Positions 23,201-34,690 of a stretch of 64,000 bases of DNA are shown here, one piece after another. This stretch comes from Ulota crispa (taxonomy: Eukaryota > Streptophyta > Bryopsida > Orthotrichales > Orthotrichaceae). Both the position numbers and the translations under genes were made by a program. The notes under the pieces were generated by a model. That model ran no database searches and had not been told where the DNA came from. It worked only from the letters and a program-made list of their open reading frames with translations. Location: the NCBI GenBank assembly GCA_963920765.1, contig OY987249.1:16402483-16466482 (forward strand), read 5' to 3'. Every line of letters begins with the position of its first letter. The first letter of the stretch is position 1.

Positions 23201-25552
23201 CAGCCTTTTGAATCAGAGATGCCACTGAGTATTCGTTCTTCTTCGACACGTTCTTCTCGTCAAAAAATCCTCTCTTCAGCTTCTTCTTAAAACCCGGGGG
23301 CAATGCTAATGTTGCTGAAAACACTAACGTTTGCCGCTTCTTCATTGATTCGGCATTCACGACGGCTGGAAATACTGCATCCATAGATATGTCTTCTGCT
23401 ACTATTTGCTGCTCTCCGTCTTCGTCTTGCTCGTCTGGAAAAGCTGGAAAGAATTCATCCACTTCTTCCTCTTCGTCCCCTTCTTGCTCGTCGTTTTCGT
23501 CTTCATCTTCTTCCAGCGCTACATCTTCTCCTTGCTCTTCGTCTTCGTCTTCGTCTTCATCAGCATCATCAGAATCAGGATAAACCTCGACATTCTCGAC
23601 TTCTTCCTCATCATCTCCGTCTTGCTCTTCACCTTTGTCATCTCTCGGGTTTTCTCTCCTCCTTCTACGCCTTTGAAGTGACTTCTCGTTTTCCGCAGCC
23701 AGTGCCTCTTGTGACTTTGGCAGCATGTCCATAATAGTCTGGAGCTCCTTGAAGTGGCCCTTTTCCACCATACGATCAGCCTCGTCCAGGACAAAGAACG
23801 AGAGTTCAGACAGCTGCAATCCATGAACACTCCAAAGCCATCAATGAGCCAGCGAGGGCTAAAAAACCTTACTCCTTCAGCTCAGATAAGTTTTGAACCA
23901 ACGTGACAGTTTCGTTTCCCTTCAAATCTACACAGACCTGCAGCGCCTTCATCATACATTCTTTTCGTAAAGCAACCAAATTCATTATAGTTTTCTCATG
24001 GCTAAACAAGTTACGAAGAAAATGCAAAGACTATGCTAGCATACGACGAAAAATGAATAGCACCACTGGTTCGTCAGTTTTCTAGAACCTTCGCAAAACC
24101 ACTGAAGCTAAAAGGAAGCTTACGTCAAGGAGATGTTTTTCGCCAGCATTCATAAGCTCCCATAGACGTCCAGGTGTCCCCACTACTATCTGTGGGTGGT
24201 ACCCGAGCAGTCGCTGTTGCTTTTGAAGGGCCATTCCGCCGACTATGGGCACCACCGTGGCATTTGTGAACCGAGCCACTGCCCGTAGGTGATCACAAAC
24301 CTGCCACAAGGTCCAAAAAGTAAATAATTAGAAAACTGCACACCACTTGAACTCCAAGAGGAAGAGAGAGAGTAGTGCCATAATTGCCAAAAAGTGATTT
24401 CATTGCATCTGGTGACTGTTGCAAAGGTCTCACCTGCAACGCAAGCTCCCTTGTGGGAGTAACGATGAGAGCACGTAAGGGACCCGCAGACTGTTTCTTC
24501 TTGGCGTCATCAAACCCTGACTTTTTGTGGTGTTTCTCTTGATCATCCAAGAGCCGTTGCAATATAGGAAGGCCGAATGCAAGCGTCTTTCCTGATCCCG
24601 TCTCAGCAGCACCAATGACATCCTGGGCACCGGAGTAACCAAATTTGAACTCAAATGCCATGCCCTGGAACTACATAGAGAAACACTAACAACCAATACC
24701 AATAAACTGCTCGAAAAGAAACAACGATGCGAATGGACTGGTAAATGAGACTAGTGCCAACACACCTTTCCCTGGAAAGCAGCAGCACCAATGCAGGCCT
24801 CCTGAATAGGGGTTGGCCTTGAAAATTTTAACCTCATCAAGGCCTTCATAAGCAACGGGTGAAGCCTCAGTCGAGCCCAAGCGGACATGTCGGTTTCTTC
24901 TACCTCGGTTTCTTCGGAAGAAGGTAATTTCTCCAACCTCTCTAATTCCATGGCTTCCCGCTTGCGTAGGTCCTCTTCAGAAATCTCCGTCCCACTTGTC
25001 TGTTTCTGTTTCTGTTTCTTGTCGGGCTCTGATCATCACAATAAACTTGAATCAGTTCGTGATACTCTACACAAAATCTGCAGTCACGACATGAATTGTA
25101 AGGTTGATGCAACTTCACAATGCAAACCGTGTAGGGCAACAGAAAAAGGATTATAAGCAGTATATTCATCTGTTTCATGTTTACCAAATCATTCTTTACT
25201 ATATTTGTTTAGACCAAAGAAATTTTACTTTATAGTTATTCTTGGTTTTAGCTTAATTAACTATCGTTTATTTTTACAGAGATGAGAAAAATTATGCCTT
25301 TCCAAAAAAATCCAAATAAGGGGAAATTTTTTTTTGCGGAAACGTTAATGCTTGTAGTATATATTTAGTAAGACTAAAAAGTAACTACCAATGTAAAAAA
25401 AGCATAAGAAATTTGTCACCTTTCAGCCCCTGTTGTTTCTGCAACTTCAGAAGTTTTCGCGCTTTCGAACCAACTTTGACTTTCTTTTGCTTACTCCCAT
25501 TCCTAGAAGGCACCGCAACGCCTTCAAAAGAAGGTACATTCTCGAATTCCAT
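20206..25552 (-). CDS. RH13: DEAD-box ATP-dependent RNA helicase, RH13 / MAK5 / DDX24 group, 12 exons, 836 aa
   Basis: Exons (minus strand, first to last): 25552-25420, 25028-24766, 24670-24434, 24300-24124, 23813-23122, 23018-22838, 22237-22115, 21862-21746, 21353-21246, 21128-20988, 20826-20761, 20478-20206. All joins keep frame. Motifs in order: Q motif (FSRPTPIQ, ~112-119), motif I AETGSGKT (154-161), Ia PTRELALQ (204-211), GG, Ib GTPGRL (252-257), II DEAD (280-283), III SAT (436-438), [21 protein letters not shown] (~574-584), [10 protein letters not shown] (606-613). Between motifs II and III lies an Asp/Glu-rich insertion (~329-411), a hallmark of the MAK5/DDX24/RH13 branch. This branch acts in the nucleolus in 60S ribosomal subunit maturation. 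The C-terminal [14 protein letters not shown] block and a basic tail (KSKRRRR) also fit the family. The ATG at 25552 is chosen because the upstream open stretch (25740-25760) cannot be joined in frame without a stop; an extra 5' exon cannot be excluded. An interstitial telomere-like motif lies in an intron. Confidence 0.93.
20886..20901. repeat. Interstitial telomere-like repeat in an RH13 intron
   Basis: TTAAACCCTAAACCCT contains two plant-type telomeric CCCTAAA units, within the intron between the tenth and eleventh coding exons of the helicase gene. It is too short to show a telomere fusion. Confidence 0.6.
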
Positions 25553-25863
25553 GGCTTCGTGTTCAGGTGGATCCCCTCCAGAAGTCTCCTCCTCAATTGT
25601 GTGGTTTTATTTGGACCCTGCACCAAACAATCACAATTCAGCTCGGAAAATCAATATCATACTACTAAAATTACAACGACCTCTGTTATATCACATCTCT
25701 ACCTCTGTAACATCACGTACCGCCTCCAATTCCTGCCGTCGAAGCTCGAGACCTTCGAATTGTATCATGTACCGATCGCACTCACTTCTTAAGTAGCCGC
25801 CAGAGAAACTATTCGAATGTCAATAATCAGTCGTAGCACGAATTAAAAACACACGCTAATTGA

Positions 25864-25983
25864 AAACAGAGGAATTCTAATATTTCCAAAAAGATTGCAG
25901 TGCAAGACGCCAACGCTCAATGCAAAACAGAGGAATTCTAATATTTAAAGAAAGATTGCAATGCAGGACGCCAAAGCTCAATG
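25864..25983. repeat. Two-copy 60-bp tandem duplication upstream of RH13
   Basis: The phrase 'AAACAGAGGAATTCTAATAT...GATTGCA(G/A)TGCA(A/G)GACGCCAA(C/A)GCTCAATGC' is present twice in direct tandem with a few substitutions. It lies 310-430 bp upstream of the RH13 start, in its 5' leader or promoter. Confidence 0.85.
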
Positions 25984-26420
25984 CTTTTACTCCGTTCAAT
26001 GGATTCGTGCATCAAAAGTCAAGCATTTCCAACGCGCTCGAACTGAGACACGAGCAAACCCTGAGAAGAGCGCGGAGCGGACCACCTGGACAAAAGCAGG
26101 AACGGCAACGAGAGAAAGCATACCGAGTTGGAAGCAAGTTGGCCAACAGCGCCCCGTGGAGGCGCAGCGGGTAAGTGGAGATGTAAGCTGTGAGAAAAAA
26201 AGACGAAGGAGGAAGAGCGATGGAGAGAGCTGCTGCGGAAACAGCAATACTAGTGCTGTGGCAGCAGCGGGGGAGCAAATTAGGGTTTCGGGGACGGGGA
26301 CGGACACAGAGAGACAACATCAGTGGTCGAGGAGAAGGACGGGGACAAGGAACCTCTTTTCTTTTTCTTTTTTCTCTTCTTCAACCCTTGCTTGCTTTGG
26401 TTGAGACCTTTACACTTGCC
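25984..26420 (-). promoter_or_regulatory. Probable RH13 promoter with a telo-box
   Basis: This GC-richer stretch upstream of RH13 contains, read on the minus strand, AAACCCTAA (26280-26288), the telo-box common in promoters of plant ribosome-biogenesis and translation genes. A 147-codon ORF on the plus strand (25961-26404) is composed of low-complexity Arg/Ser/Glu/Gly sequence and is best seen as promoter DNA that happens to be open. Assignment of the promoter is inferred from position and motif only. Confidence 0.5.
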
Positions 26421-27342
26421 ATATGGGCTTTAAAACATGTCCCCCCAAAACTGTTAAATTTATAAATCTATAAGAGTAAATTTTTTCAACAATTTATGGT
26501 GTCCCTAAAGGCAGTGGGATTGAGTATCCAAATTTTTTTGAGAGGTTAAAGAAATGGGTTGAAAATAGGTAATAAAATCATCTTACTACTAAAATCATAG
26601 TAATTTTTATAATATCACACATGTACCTCAGTAATATCACATCTCCAATCTTTGCAATATCGCATTTGTATTACTAAAATCACAAAGACTTGCGTAATAT
26701 CACATATGCACTATTGTATTATCACATCTTTAATTTTATTTTATTTTATCACATAGATACAATTTGAAATTTTTTACTTTGCATTCTATACAACATATAA
26801 AAATCCTACAAAAATTCTAATGGTGAATGCGTAGCGTAGCAAGCAAAAACCACTAATCTGAAGCTAAAACCTCAATGTACTTGTTTTGTATTATACCTTG
26901 CCACCATCATGTAGCTCTTAAACTTACCCTCTTTTCTTTTTTCTTTTTTTTTCTTTAAAGCCTAAAACACTAAAACCGCATCCTAAAACTCCAATTCTTC
27001 CTTCACGTCAATTGACACGTAAGATTCAACATTTAGTAGTTTTTGCTACCCACCTGAGCTATATCCAAGAACAATCCAAGCCTCATTGTTTTTATTGTTA
27101 CTAGAGATTGATAATGGCTAATTCTCCTTTAAAACACTCCATCAAAAACTGTTAAATATGAAATTTTTTTTTTGAACTTATCCTCCTCGAATTCAACAAA
27201 ATAATTCTTAGGAATTTAGAAGGTTTGAAATGCTTCCTAACAACTTGCTAAAGAACGTTCGAGATAGAAAAGAAAGGCAATGCTTGAAAGGCACATTGTA
27301 CTTGAAAAGGTAGTGAAGCATTCATCATTACTTCAATGTTTC
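26421..27342. other. Intergenic, AT-rich
   Basis: A degenerate direct repetition of 'AATATCACAT(A/C)T' phrases occurs at about 26570-26760. Nothing coding is recognised. Confidence 0.35.
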
Positions 27343-27427
27343 TGAAAAGGGAATTGATATATGTACCACTCCTTTTCGACTATTCTACTACACTTATATA
27401 TATATGGTCAATATTTACAATACAATA

Positions 27428-28839
27428 TTAACTCTTTAGGGCCGCATGCTATCCGAGTTGGTCGTTCTGCTCGAGGCATTTTGACAATTTAATCAGATGT
27501 AAAAATCACAATCCAACCGTACCAATGTAAACTACACTCTTGGAAGATAAGCATGTAAATTTTTTGGACCTATTTGCTTGTGATATGTGTTGCATCGGTT
27601 AAGTGAAAGGTGGTGTATTGGATTAAGTTTGAATTGTATAAGTTGAATGAATGGCTCCTACAAGCAACGTGATTGCAAGAAACACTTCACAGTTTTGTCT
27701 CAAGTACCAATAGTACTCGTAGTACTAAACACTAATAGTACTTGTAGTACTAAACACCAATAGTACTCGTAGTACTAAACACCAATAGTACTTGTAGTAC
27801 TAGTAGTACTACCAAGCTTTTGGAATAATTTTTTTTAAAATAAAATAATATATGGACAATTTGTAAAGCACTTAAAATAGCATACTCATGAAAATTCAGA
27901 CCTAGAAAAGATTTATTCTAAAAGTCATGCGCAAAACAAAATCACCAACAAAAAGCCAATTTCTTTCTTGCTTTTTTGAAAATAGTAAAATCATTCAAAA
28001 AAATAAAACAAAAACTTGCCATTTGAGAACCCATTAAACACATTCACAAGGTACAATTGCTTTGAATGCGTGTAAGCATGCTCCATAAACAACATCCCTG
28101 ATTTATAGCCCTAGAAAAGCTTATTTGGACCCAAAATAGTACTAAACACCCCCAAAATGACCAAGGTATACACCTATTTGGGGGCTATTTAAAAATAGTA
28201 AAATAATTTTAAAAAATTTGCAAAATTTATGGAAGGTCTATAGCTATGACATGTACCTTCTTCTGAAATTTCAGTTCAAAAGAACTTGCTATGCAAAAGT
28301 TACAAGCCAAAAAGCAACTACGGGAGGTGAAGGGGACAAGAAATAGTACAAGTGTTTCTTGCAATCACACGTGTGGTTAGACAATCCAACCGGACAAGTT
28401 ATTTGAATAGTATAAATCTACGACCATGTGTTTTTTCAAAAGAAGTGTGACAATATATAAGTAATTTTGACTGTACAACGCTAAAAGGATTGAAAAGCTC
28501 AAGTAGGGGGTACAAAGCCAAAGAATAATTGGTTTGGCTGTTGTCATGGCACTATTTACTTGGTCCCTAAAGACATCAAGTGATGTCATCCTCTTGTTGG
28601 TGTTTCAATGAGTGATTTGTACTAAACACTCAAATTTTTCGATACCCCTTCTAATGAATCATTCTCTCTACAACAAGATGTAATTCCAAACTTTGATCAA
28701 ACAAGTGTGCGTGAAAACAGACTTCATTCCTTACATGTTTGTAATTGGTCAACCCATGATCCAAAATTGGCAACACACCCTAAATTCATTTCAAAACCTA
28801 TTAAGGCAATTTCTACCTCCTCCGGCCTTAAGGGGTTAA
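27428..28839. mobile_element. TTAA-bounded (piggyBac-like) element F, 1412 bp
   Basis: The ends TTAACTCTTTAGGGCCG and CGGCCTTAAGGGGTTAA form an inverted repeat of about 14 bp with three mismatches. It contains a tandem array of AGTACT-rich units and no transposase. It is the largest TTAA element in the window, and its insertion site is confirmed by the uninterrupted right arm of foldback T. Confidence 0.75.
27706..27813. repeat. Minisatellite, four units of about 26 bp, rich in AGTACT
   Basis: Units of the form ACCAATAGTACT(C/T)GTAGTACTAA follow one another. The AGTACT palindromes are spaced evenly, ending in three close copies. Confidence 0.85.
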
Positions 28840-29307
28840 AGTAGGTGTGGACCATGGGAAAAATATCATTAATTTTAAAACATAGCTTGACATAGAAGTT
28901 ACAACTTTAATTTTGTTTTTTAGCTCTAGATCCTGCTCATCATATCCATTAAAAAATCTAAATTATGCTTTAGTTAATTTAAGCTTTTATTAATTGATAC
29001 TATGAGCAGGGTCTAAAGCTAAAAAATATAAAATAAATCGCGATTTCTATGTCAAGTTGTATGTTCAAATTAGTGATTTTTTTCTCGTTGTCCACACCTA
29101 CTTTAATATTATAAATATTGGCCATATGTAGTAGGTGTGGTAGAATAGTTGAAAAGGGGTGGTACATACATCAATTCCCTTCTCAAAATCGTTTCCTACC
29201 TTTGATCCTGTGGGAAGGAATTATTCCACAATCATGGTTCAAGCATAAGAAATAGAAATCGCCTATGGCGGGTCCAGGAATGCAACCCCACCAGCCCCAA
29301 AAGGCAT

Positions 29308-30245
29308 TTAACCCCTAAAGGACCATGCCTTTATTTTTTGTGGAAACCACTAAAAATTGCCACTTCTAGGAGGTTTAATAAAAGGGATTTTGTGTTTTGT
29401 TTTTGGGAAATCCAACCATAGGATCTTGCCTGATACTATAAGAAGTACTTGTGGGAAAAAAATCAGTTCATTCTAGATGGAGAGGAGTGAGATTTTTACA
29501 TCTAAAGTGAAAAAAAAAGTTTTTTCCCATGCTGCCCAAAAATTTCAAAAGCCTTTGACCACTCTTATAACAAAAAAAATTCTCTACCCAAAATTGAGCT
29601 TTCTTTTTTCCATGTAGGAAATCAAGTTAGCTATGTGTGGGAGAATTTTCAAATCAATTGGAACTATACAACACATGGGAAAAATTAGTAAGTAAAAAGA
29701 AGTAGAAAATGAGTCAAAACACTCAGTTGTTAAGAATTTAATTATTAAAATGAAAAATGCAAATTGCAATGGTCAAAATGTTGTGATAAACAATCTACTT
29801 CCTTTGATTTAATTTTTTTTCCAAAATATTGAAAATTGAGTTAAATAAAGGACTTCAAAGTTTATTTTAGAGTAGAGAATCCATAAGTGCCCGCAAACTA
29901 AAACTCCTCATAACTTTCATGTCATTGATTGAAACTAAATGATTCAAAGCTTCTCACCTATAAATAATTCTAAAGAACCAATTTCAAATTTTAATTTTAA
30001 ACAAATATAATTTTAAAGAAGTTTTTGGGCTGCCTAGGTGAGCAATCCTCCCCAAATTTTCATAAATTCAAGCATAACTTCTTCATCAAATGTTGGAATC
30101 AAGAAAAAATTAGATGCCCGCAGAGATCTTTGAATTCCCCACCTTTGATAAAAGTTTGAAAAAATCACACAAAGTAGTTTAGCCATAGGTACATGCCCAA
30201 AGCCCAGCCTATTCCCCAAAGGGACAATGGTCCTTTAGGAGTTAA
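29308..30245. mobile_element. TTAA-bounded (piggyBac-like) element E, 938 bp
   Basis: The ends are TTAACCCCTAAAGGACCATG and GGTCCTTTAGGAG-TTAA. It is colinear with D (18776-19701) in the same orientation, with high similarity throughout. It is non-autonomous. Its right TTAA is also the left TTAA of element M. Confidence 0.8.
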
Positions 30246-31250
30246 CCCATAAACGCTAGGTTGGTCACTGTGACCAACTCGGCTAAAGTACTTTATACAA
30301 TCCATATCAATGCCTCGCAATTATAATATTATTTCCTAAAGTTGCAAGAGTTAATAGTGCATGGTGCCCTCATGAAAATTGCAAAAAGAGCAACTTGGGA
30401 CCTAACATCGTGTTTTTGAATCTTATCACAATTTGGGTCACCTAAAAGTACAAATACATCTGATGAGGTAATTTTTTGCCTTCCATGATAGACCATGTGT
30501 TTATGATCACTTCTGAAAAAAATCAGATGGAAAACCACTTTTTTCTGTAACACAGAATCTTTTTTCAACAGCATTTGCTGTGTCAAAGTCCCGAAACATT
30601 TCTATTCTAGAGGTGGCCCTAAACACTAAGCAAAACTTTGGCAACAATAAAAAGCTTGAGACAGCATTGCCCTTGTAGAAGCAACGTAACGTTCATGCAA
30701 TATGCTATGTTTTGCTACAAAGTAAAATCCCATATTCTTGAAATTGCTAGTGTAGGTTTCCTGTAGTTGATAGTTCTCCAAAACCAAAAGTGGCCACCAA
30801 CAAGAGATTCCCTTTTCAAACCTCACATGCTACATGGTTTAGCTAAAAGACACATACTTGGCAAGCAATTGAACAACTTCAACATAAACATAGAGTGCTC
30901 AAAAATGAGAAAAAGGGAATCAGAACATGCTAATTATCAACAAACGCAATCTTTTGTAGAAACAAACCATTCCAGCGAATACTTTGGGCAAAAGAAACAT
31001 ATAATACAGAAGCCAAAAACTGGCTTGCCCTTCAGTACTACATTAACAGTCCCAATTTGGCCAAGTACAACTATTGCATGGCCTTGCAAGAGGACCTTCA
31101 TTGCTATAATTAAAAAATGGTAGCACTCACTGCACAAAAGCTAAGAAATGCTTTAGCTCCCAGCTGCACACGAAACAACAATTATGTTATAACATGTACT
31201 CAGTGGATACAATAAATAGTGCTCTTTGACACCACTGCACTTAATTTGAG
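30242..31250. mobile_element. TTAA-type element M (left end defined, right end uncertain)
   Basis: It starts TTAACCCATAAACGCTAG. The sequence through about 30640 matches element L (ending at 50026) in inverted orientation, for example TTGGGACCTAACAT versus ATGTTAGGTCCCAA and the TTCCATGAT block. The right end is not identifiable. The remainder up to the 3' flank of CAX has only short ORFs without domains. Confidence 0.5.
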
Positions 31251-31323
31251 TTTCTATTCTAGTTTACAATAATCTTGCACCACAATTGACATCTTTGAGT
31301 ATTTCATAAGCCAGGGAAGAGGG

Positions 31324-34300
31324 TTATGTACGATGTTTGTCTGGAATGTCGACGTGAACAAAGAAGCTGGCCCCAACAATCAAATAGCAAAGAATCAGCA
31401 TCAGGCCCTTGAAATAATTTGCTGTGCCTTCCTGTTGCATTCACATATGCAGAAACATTAATAAAGAGGGTACTATTTGAAGCAATTTCCCATACACAAG
31501 ACTATGATGGTTAGTCAATTTATATAGATATGGAGAAATCACTTTGAGTAAAGTGGCAAAATCTGTTTAGACCAGTTTATTATGACTAGGTATGAATTTC
31601 TTCTATAAGTTTAGAGTGAGTTAACAATCCTAAAGACCAGTAGCCATTGTCGTTTAGCAAAGTCATGCTTATATCGTTTGCAAATTGACAACCACCTAAT
31701 TGAATGAATAACTGAGTTGCTGTCGGTAACATAAGAGACAAGACCAAGTCCCAAACATTTGTTACACACCTCTCACTTGGAGTTGGAACAATGCAAGATA
31801 AGAGAAAGGATATGCAAGGTTCTGTTAGATTTTTGTAAAAAGGTAGAGAACAGTAGTGAAGAAAAGCGCACCTGGAGCATCAAGGCAACCACTAGAACTG
31901 TAATGAAGAGAGTTGCAGTCTCAAACAGTTCAAAGTTGAGGTCCATGTGTGTCTTCATGGGCCAGCCAATAACAACACAGAAAGGAATCTGCAAAACAGA
32001 AGCTGTATCAGAGTAATATTTTTCTTTACTTGATTTGCTGCTAAAACATTCATAATGTCATTTAGATGAAATCGTGGTAGGATATGAGAACTTTTTTTGT
32101 TGCAACTTACCACAAACATGGAGATTTGAGTGGAAGAACCAATGGCCACCCCGAGTGAGATGTCCTGTTAAAGAGCAAAACATCAAGTGCAATGAAAATA
32201 TGGAACTTCAAGACCAAATCTAAAACCGACATTCCATCAAAGAAGTTCCAAAGATATTCAGCTCCCGAAAATCTTCTATTCCTGTTATTCGCAAGGTGTC
32301 AAAAATCCTATGTGACGAAAGAAAAACATTTACTTTGATGGCAAACGTAGACCAGGATTCCTGATAAGTGGATGAGAGGAAATACCAGCTTATCCTTGAG
32401 AGCAAACATAATAGCACTTGCATGCTCTGCAGCGTTCCCAACAATAGGCAATATAATGACGCTTATAAATGCAATAGGTACATTCCATGCAGTTGAAGCA
32501 CCCTGTATACCAGATAAAAGCAAGATTTAGAAAAATCTAAGTTTCAGTACCCCTTGATCAATTTGGAAACACAACAAAAGACACGCTGAGAGAAAAAATA
32601 CAACACAATCCGATGCAAATTAAAGACAGAAAGCACTAGAGAGTGTTATCAGGAACGTTAGACTGTTTTAGAACCTTTTAGATAGCATTGTAAATGCCAC
32701 CGTCCTCATGATTAATACAGAGGTTTCTATAATTTTACTGAAAATCTGAAACGAACTACCAACCTCCAATACAGACCACATTTACAGGGATGTCTACAAT
32801 ATGGGTTATATGTAAGAGTTTTCAGGCGAAAACTTACCTCAATAGCACCAACCAGGAATTCCGACAATATAGAAATAAAGATAGTCAATATAGTAAGCCA
32901 TGCTATTGAAGTCCAGAACCCCAATTGAGACTCGTCCTCGTCAGAATCACCATCATTCTCTCCTGACTCCTGCAAAAATAAGAGTCAAGACTAAAGCCAC
33001 GTGGAAAAATAATCACAAACTTCAGAATATATCTCTAGGGAAGGTCTAGCAGAAAAAAGCAACACAGATTCTTACCTCCTCTGTATCATAGAGCCCTCGG
33101 TGACTCTTGAGTTGGAAATACAAATAGGACATGTAAGCCACTAACATGACAAAGCTGCTGAATCTCGACAAAGCCAACTCTGACTTTCCAATCTTCAGCT
33201 CAGTACCCGTGGCATGCAGAACGGCAGGAAACAGGAGACCCATGACTGCCATTAACAACAAGCTTGCACTAACCTGCGCCGTAACCTTCAACACACAATC
33301 AACAAGAAAATTTTAGTATTATGAACAAATTTTATATCACCAGAAATATTGCAGGACATTACAAGCGTTATTCAGAGAATAAACAAAATTGAACAGAAGA
33401 AAGTCACCATACGGCTAAATTAAAACTGCAGAAAAAGGCACATATAACCCCAAATGCGCATACCTTGTTAAATTTCTGATCCTTGGGATATTTCAGACCA
33501 CCAAAGAAAAATGCACATCCTAGAACCAACAGCATGTTGGACAATATAGAACCTAGAAGAGACAACTGCACAACTCGAATCATATGCTTCCGCAACGCCA
33601 TGATGCATATGATCATTTCCGTGGCATTCCCAAACGTTGCATTCAGGAGACCTCCAACTGCAAACAAACAAAACCATTTTCTCAGCCAAAGCCGTGAAGA
33701 CCAACCAGTCAAAACTTCACACTGAGTCTAACTTGCAAACCTGGAAAAGTACTAGCATTAGTGACCTCTCATCTGAAAACTGCAGTCACAAAGCTTTCAC
33801 AACAGTCAAGCAATTACCTGTCGAACCAGTGAAAAAAGACAGCTGTCTGCAAACTCCAACAACATGACTATGTTATTGCAATGTCTCAAAATGGCCAATT
33901 CAAGTTCTCCTATTCTCATAATAACTACATTAAAACCTATTAACTAGTGCAAAGATGCTGGTAAATTCAAAATACAGAGATAGTGAGCCACGAAAGCTAG
34001 AAGTGACTCACTCGGTGACAAAGCCAAGCCGCTCAGCCAAGGGAGCCATACCTAGTAAACTTAGTAAAAACACCCACCCCTGGTGAACATCCATAACCAC
34101 GTCTTAGTATACAAAACTGAGCATGCACGGCATTCAACATATCAAAGATTTCGACATACTTAACCCGAAAGTGCCCTCAAAAGTGGCCGCTTCTACATCA
34201 ACGAGATTTGAGATAAATCACTTTGGAAGGAAAAAAAAGTCGCCAAACATCATTCACTACACTTTTTTACAAAGAAAGAAAGTTTGCAATCTACGATTAT

Positions 34301-34690
34301 CTTCCAAACGGGGGTTTATATCCTTAGCTTGAAAACTTAGAGGAGAAGTGCAAGTGAAGAATATCAGGCCAGTAAGACTAATTCAATGAGGAGGGTGGGT
34401 TAAGAGAAAGAGAGAGATTTCAGTGCACTTACATGTCCAAACACCCCTTGTGCACCAACAATTGCAAAGGGAACGCATAGCAGCAACCAGTTGAGCTTTG
34501 TTCCAAACAACACATGCGACGTACTTCGAATGACGTATGTTGGAAATTTATTGACCCAGCTGCAACGACCTGGGTTGCATCTCAAATTGCAACAGGGCGA
34601 TGCACGGGCTAGCAGCCCAAGCTCCTCCTTTTCATTTCTGTGTGAAATCACATCGGACGATTGCAGTGGTTCGGTTTCCACTAGAGCCAT
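31324..34690 (-). CDS. CAX: Vacuolar cation/proton exchanger (CAX family), 10 coding exons, 428 aa
   Basis: Exons (minus): 34690-34433, 34079-34012, 33846-33818, 33657-33464, 33285-33076, 32969-32838, 32502-32386, 32164-32111, 31988-31872, 31431-31324. All phases match, including a 29-nt micro-exon that supplies the QLSFFTGST segment. The product is a Ca2+/H+ antiporter, expected in the tonoplast, using the proton gradient to load the vacuole. Two family hallmarks are present: GNATE (~128-132) in the first alpha repeat, inside [13 protein letters not shown], and GNAAEH (~319-324) in the second. [21 protein letters not shown] helix and about ten further hydrophobic segments surround them. The two halves are separated by an acidic loop ([13 protein letters not shown], ~255-267), as is typical. 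The N-terminus is hydrophilic, where CAX proteins carry an autoinhibitory region; the length is near the family norm (~440). Fine ion selectivity cannot be read from sequence. Confidence 0.93.

Larger units (their letters stand above)
27345..29184. mobile_element. Foldback element T, interrupted by TTAA element F
   Basis: The left arm (27345-27427, AAGGGAATTGATATATGTAC...) continues after element F at 28840. The full right arm ends at 29184 with ...GTACATACATCAATTCCCTT. With F removed and one TTAA retained, the two arms pair continuously through the junction: AATATTAAAGTAGGTGTGGA on both sides. It is related at its ends to the foldback at 51726-52135. Confidence 0.75.

Noticed and set aside
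23389-23681. Serine-rich ORFs on the plus strand
   Set aside because: They are the antisense of the acidic GAA/GAC-rich insertion in RH13 exon 5; the helicase frame is clearly the real one.
25961-26404. 147-codon plus-strand ORF upstream of RH13
   Set aside because: Low-complexity Arg/Ser/Glu composition, overlaps a tandem duplication and the presumed promoter, and has competing open frames on the minus strand.
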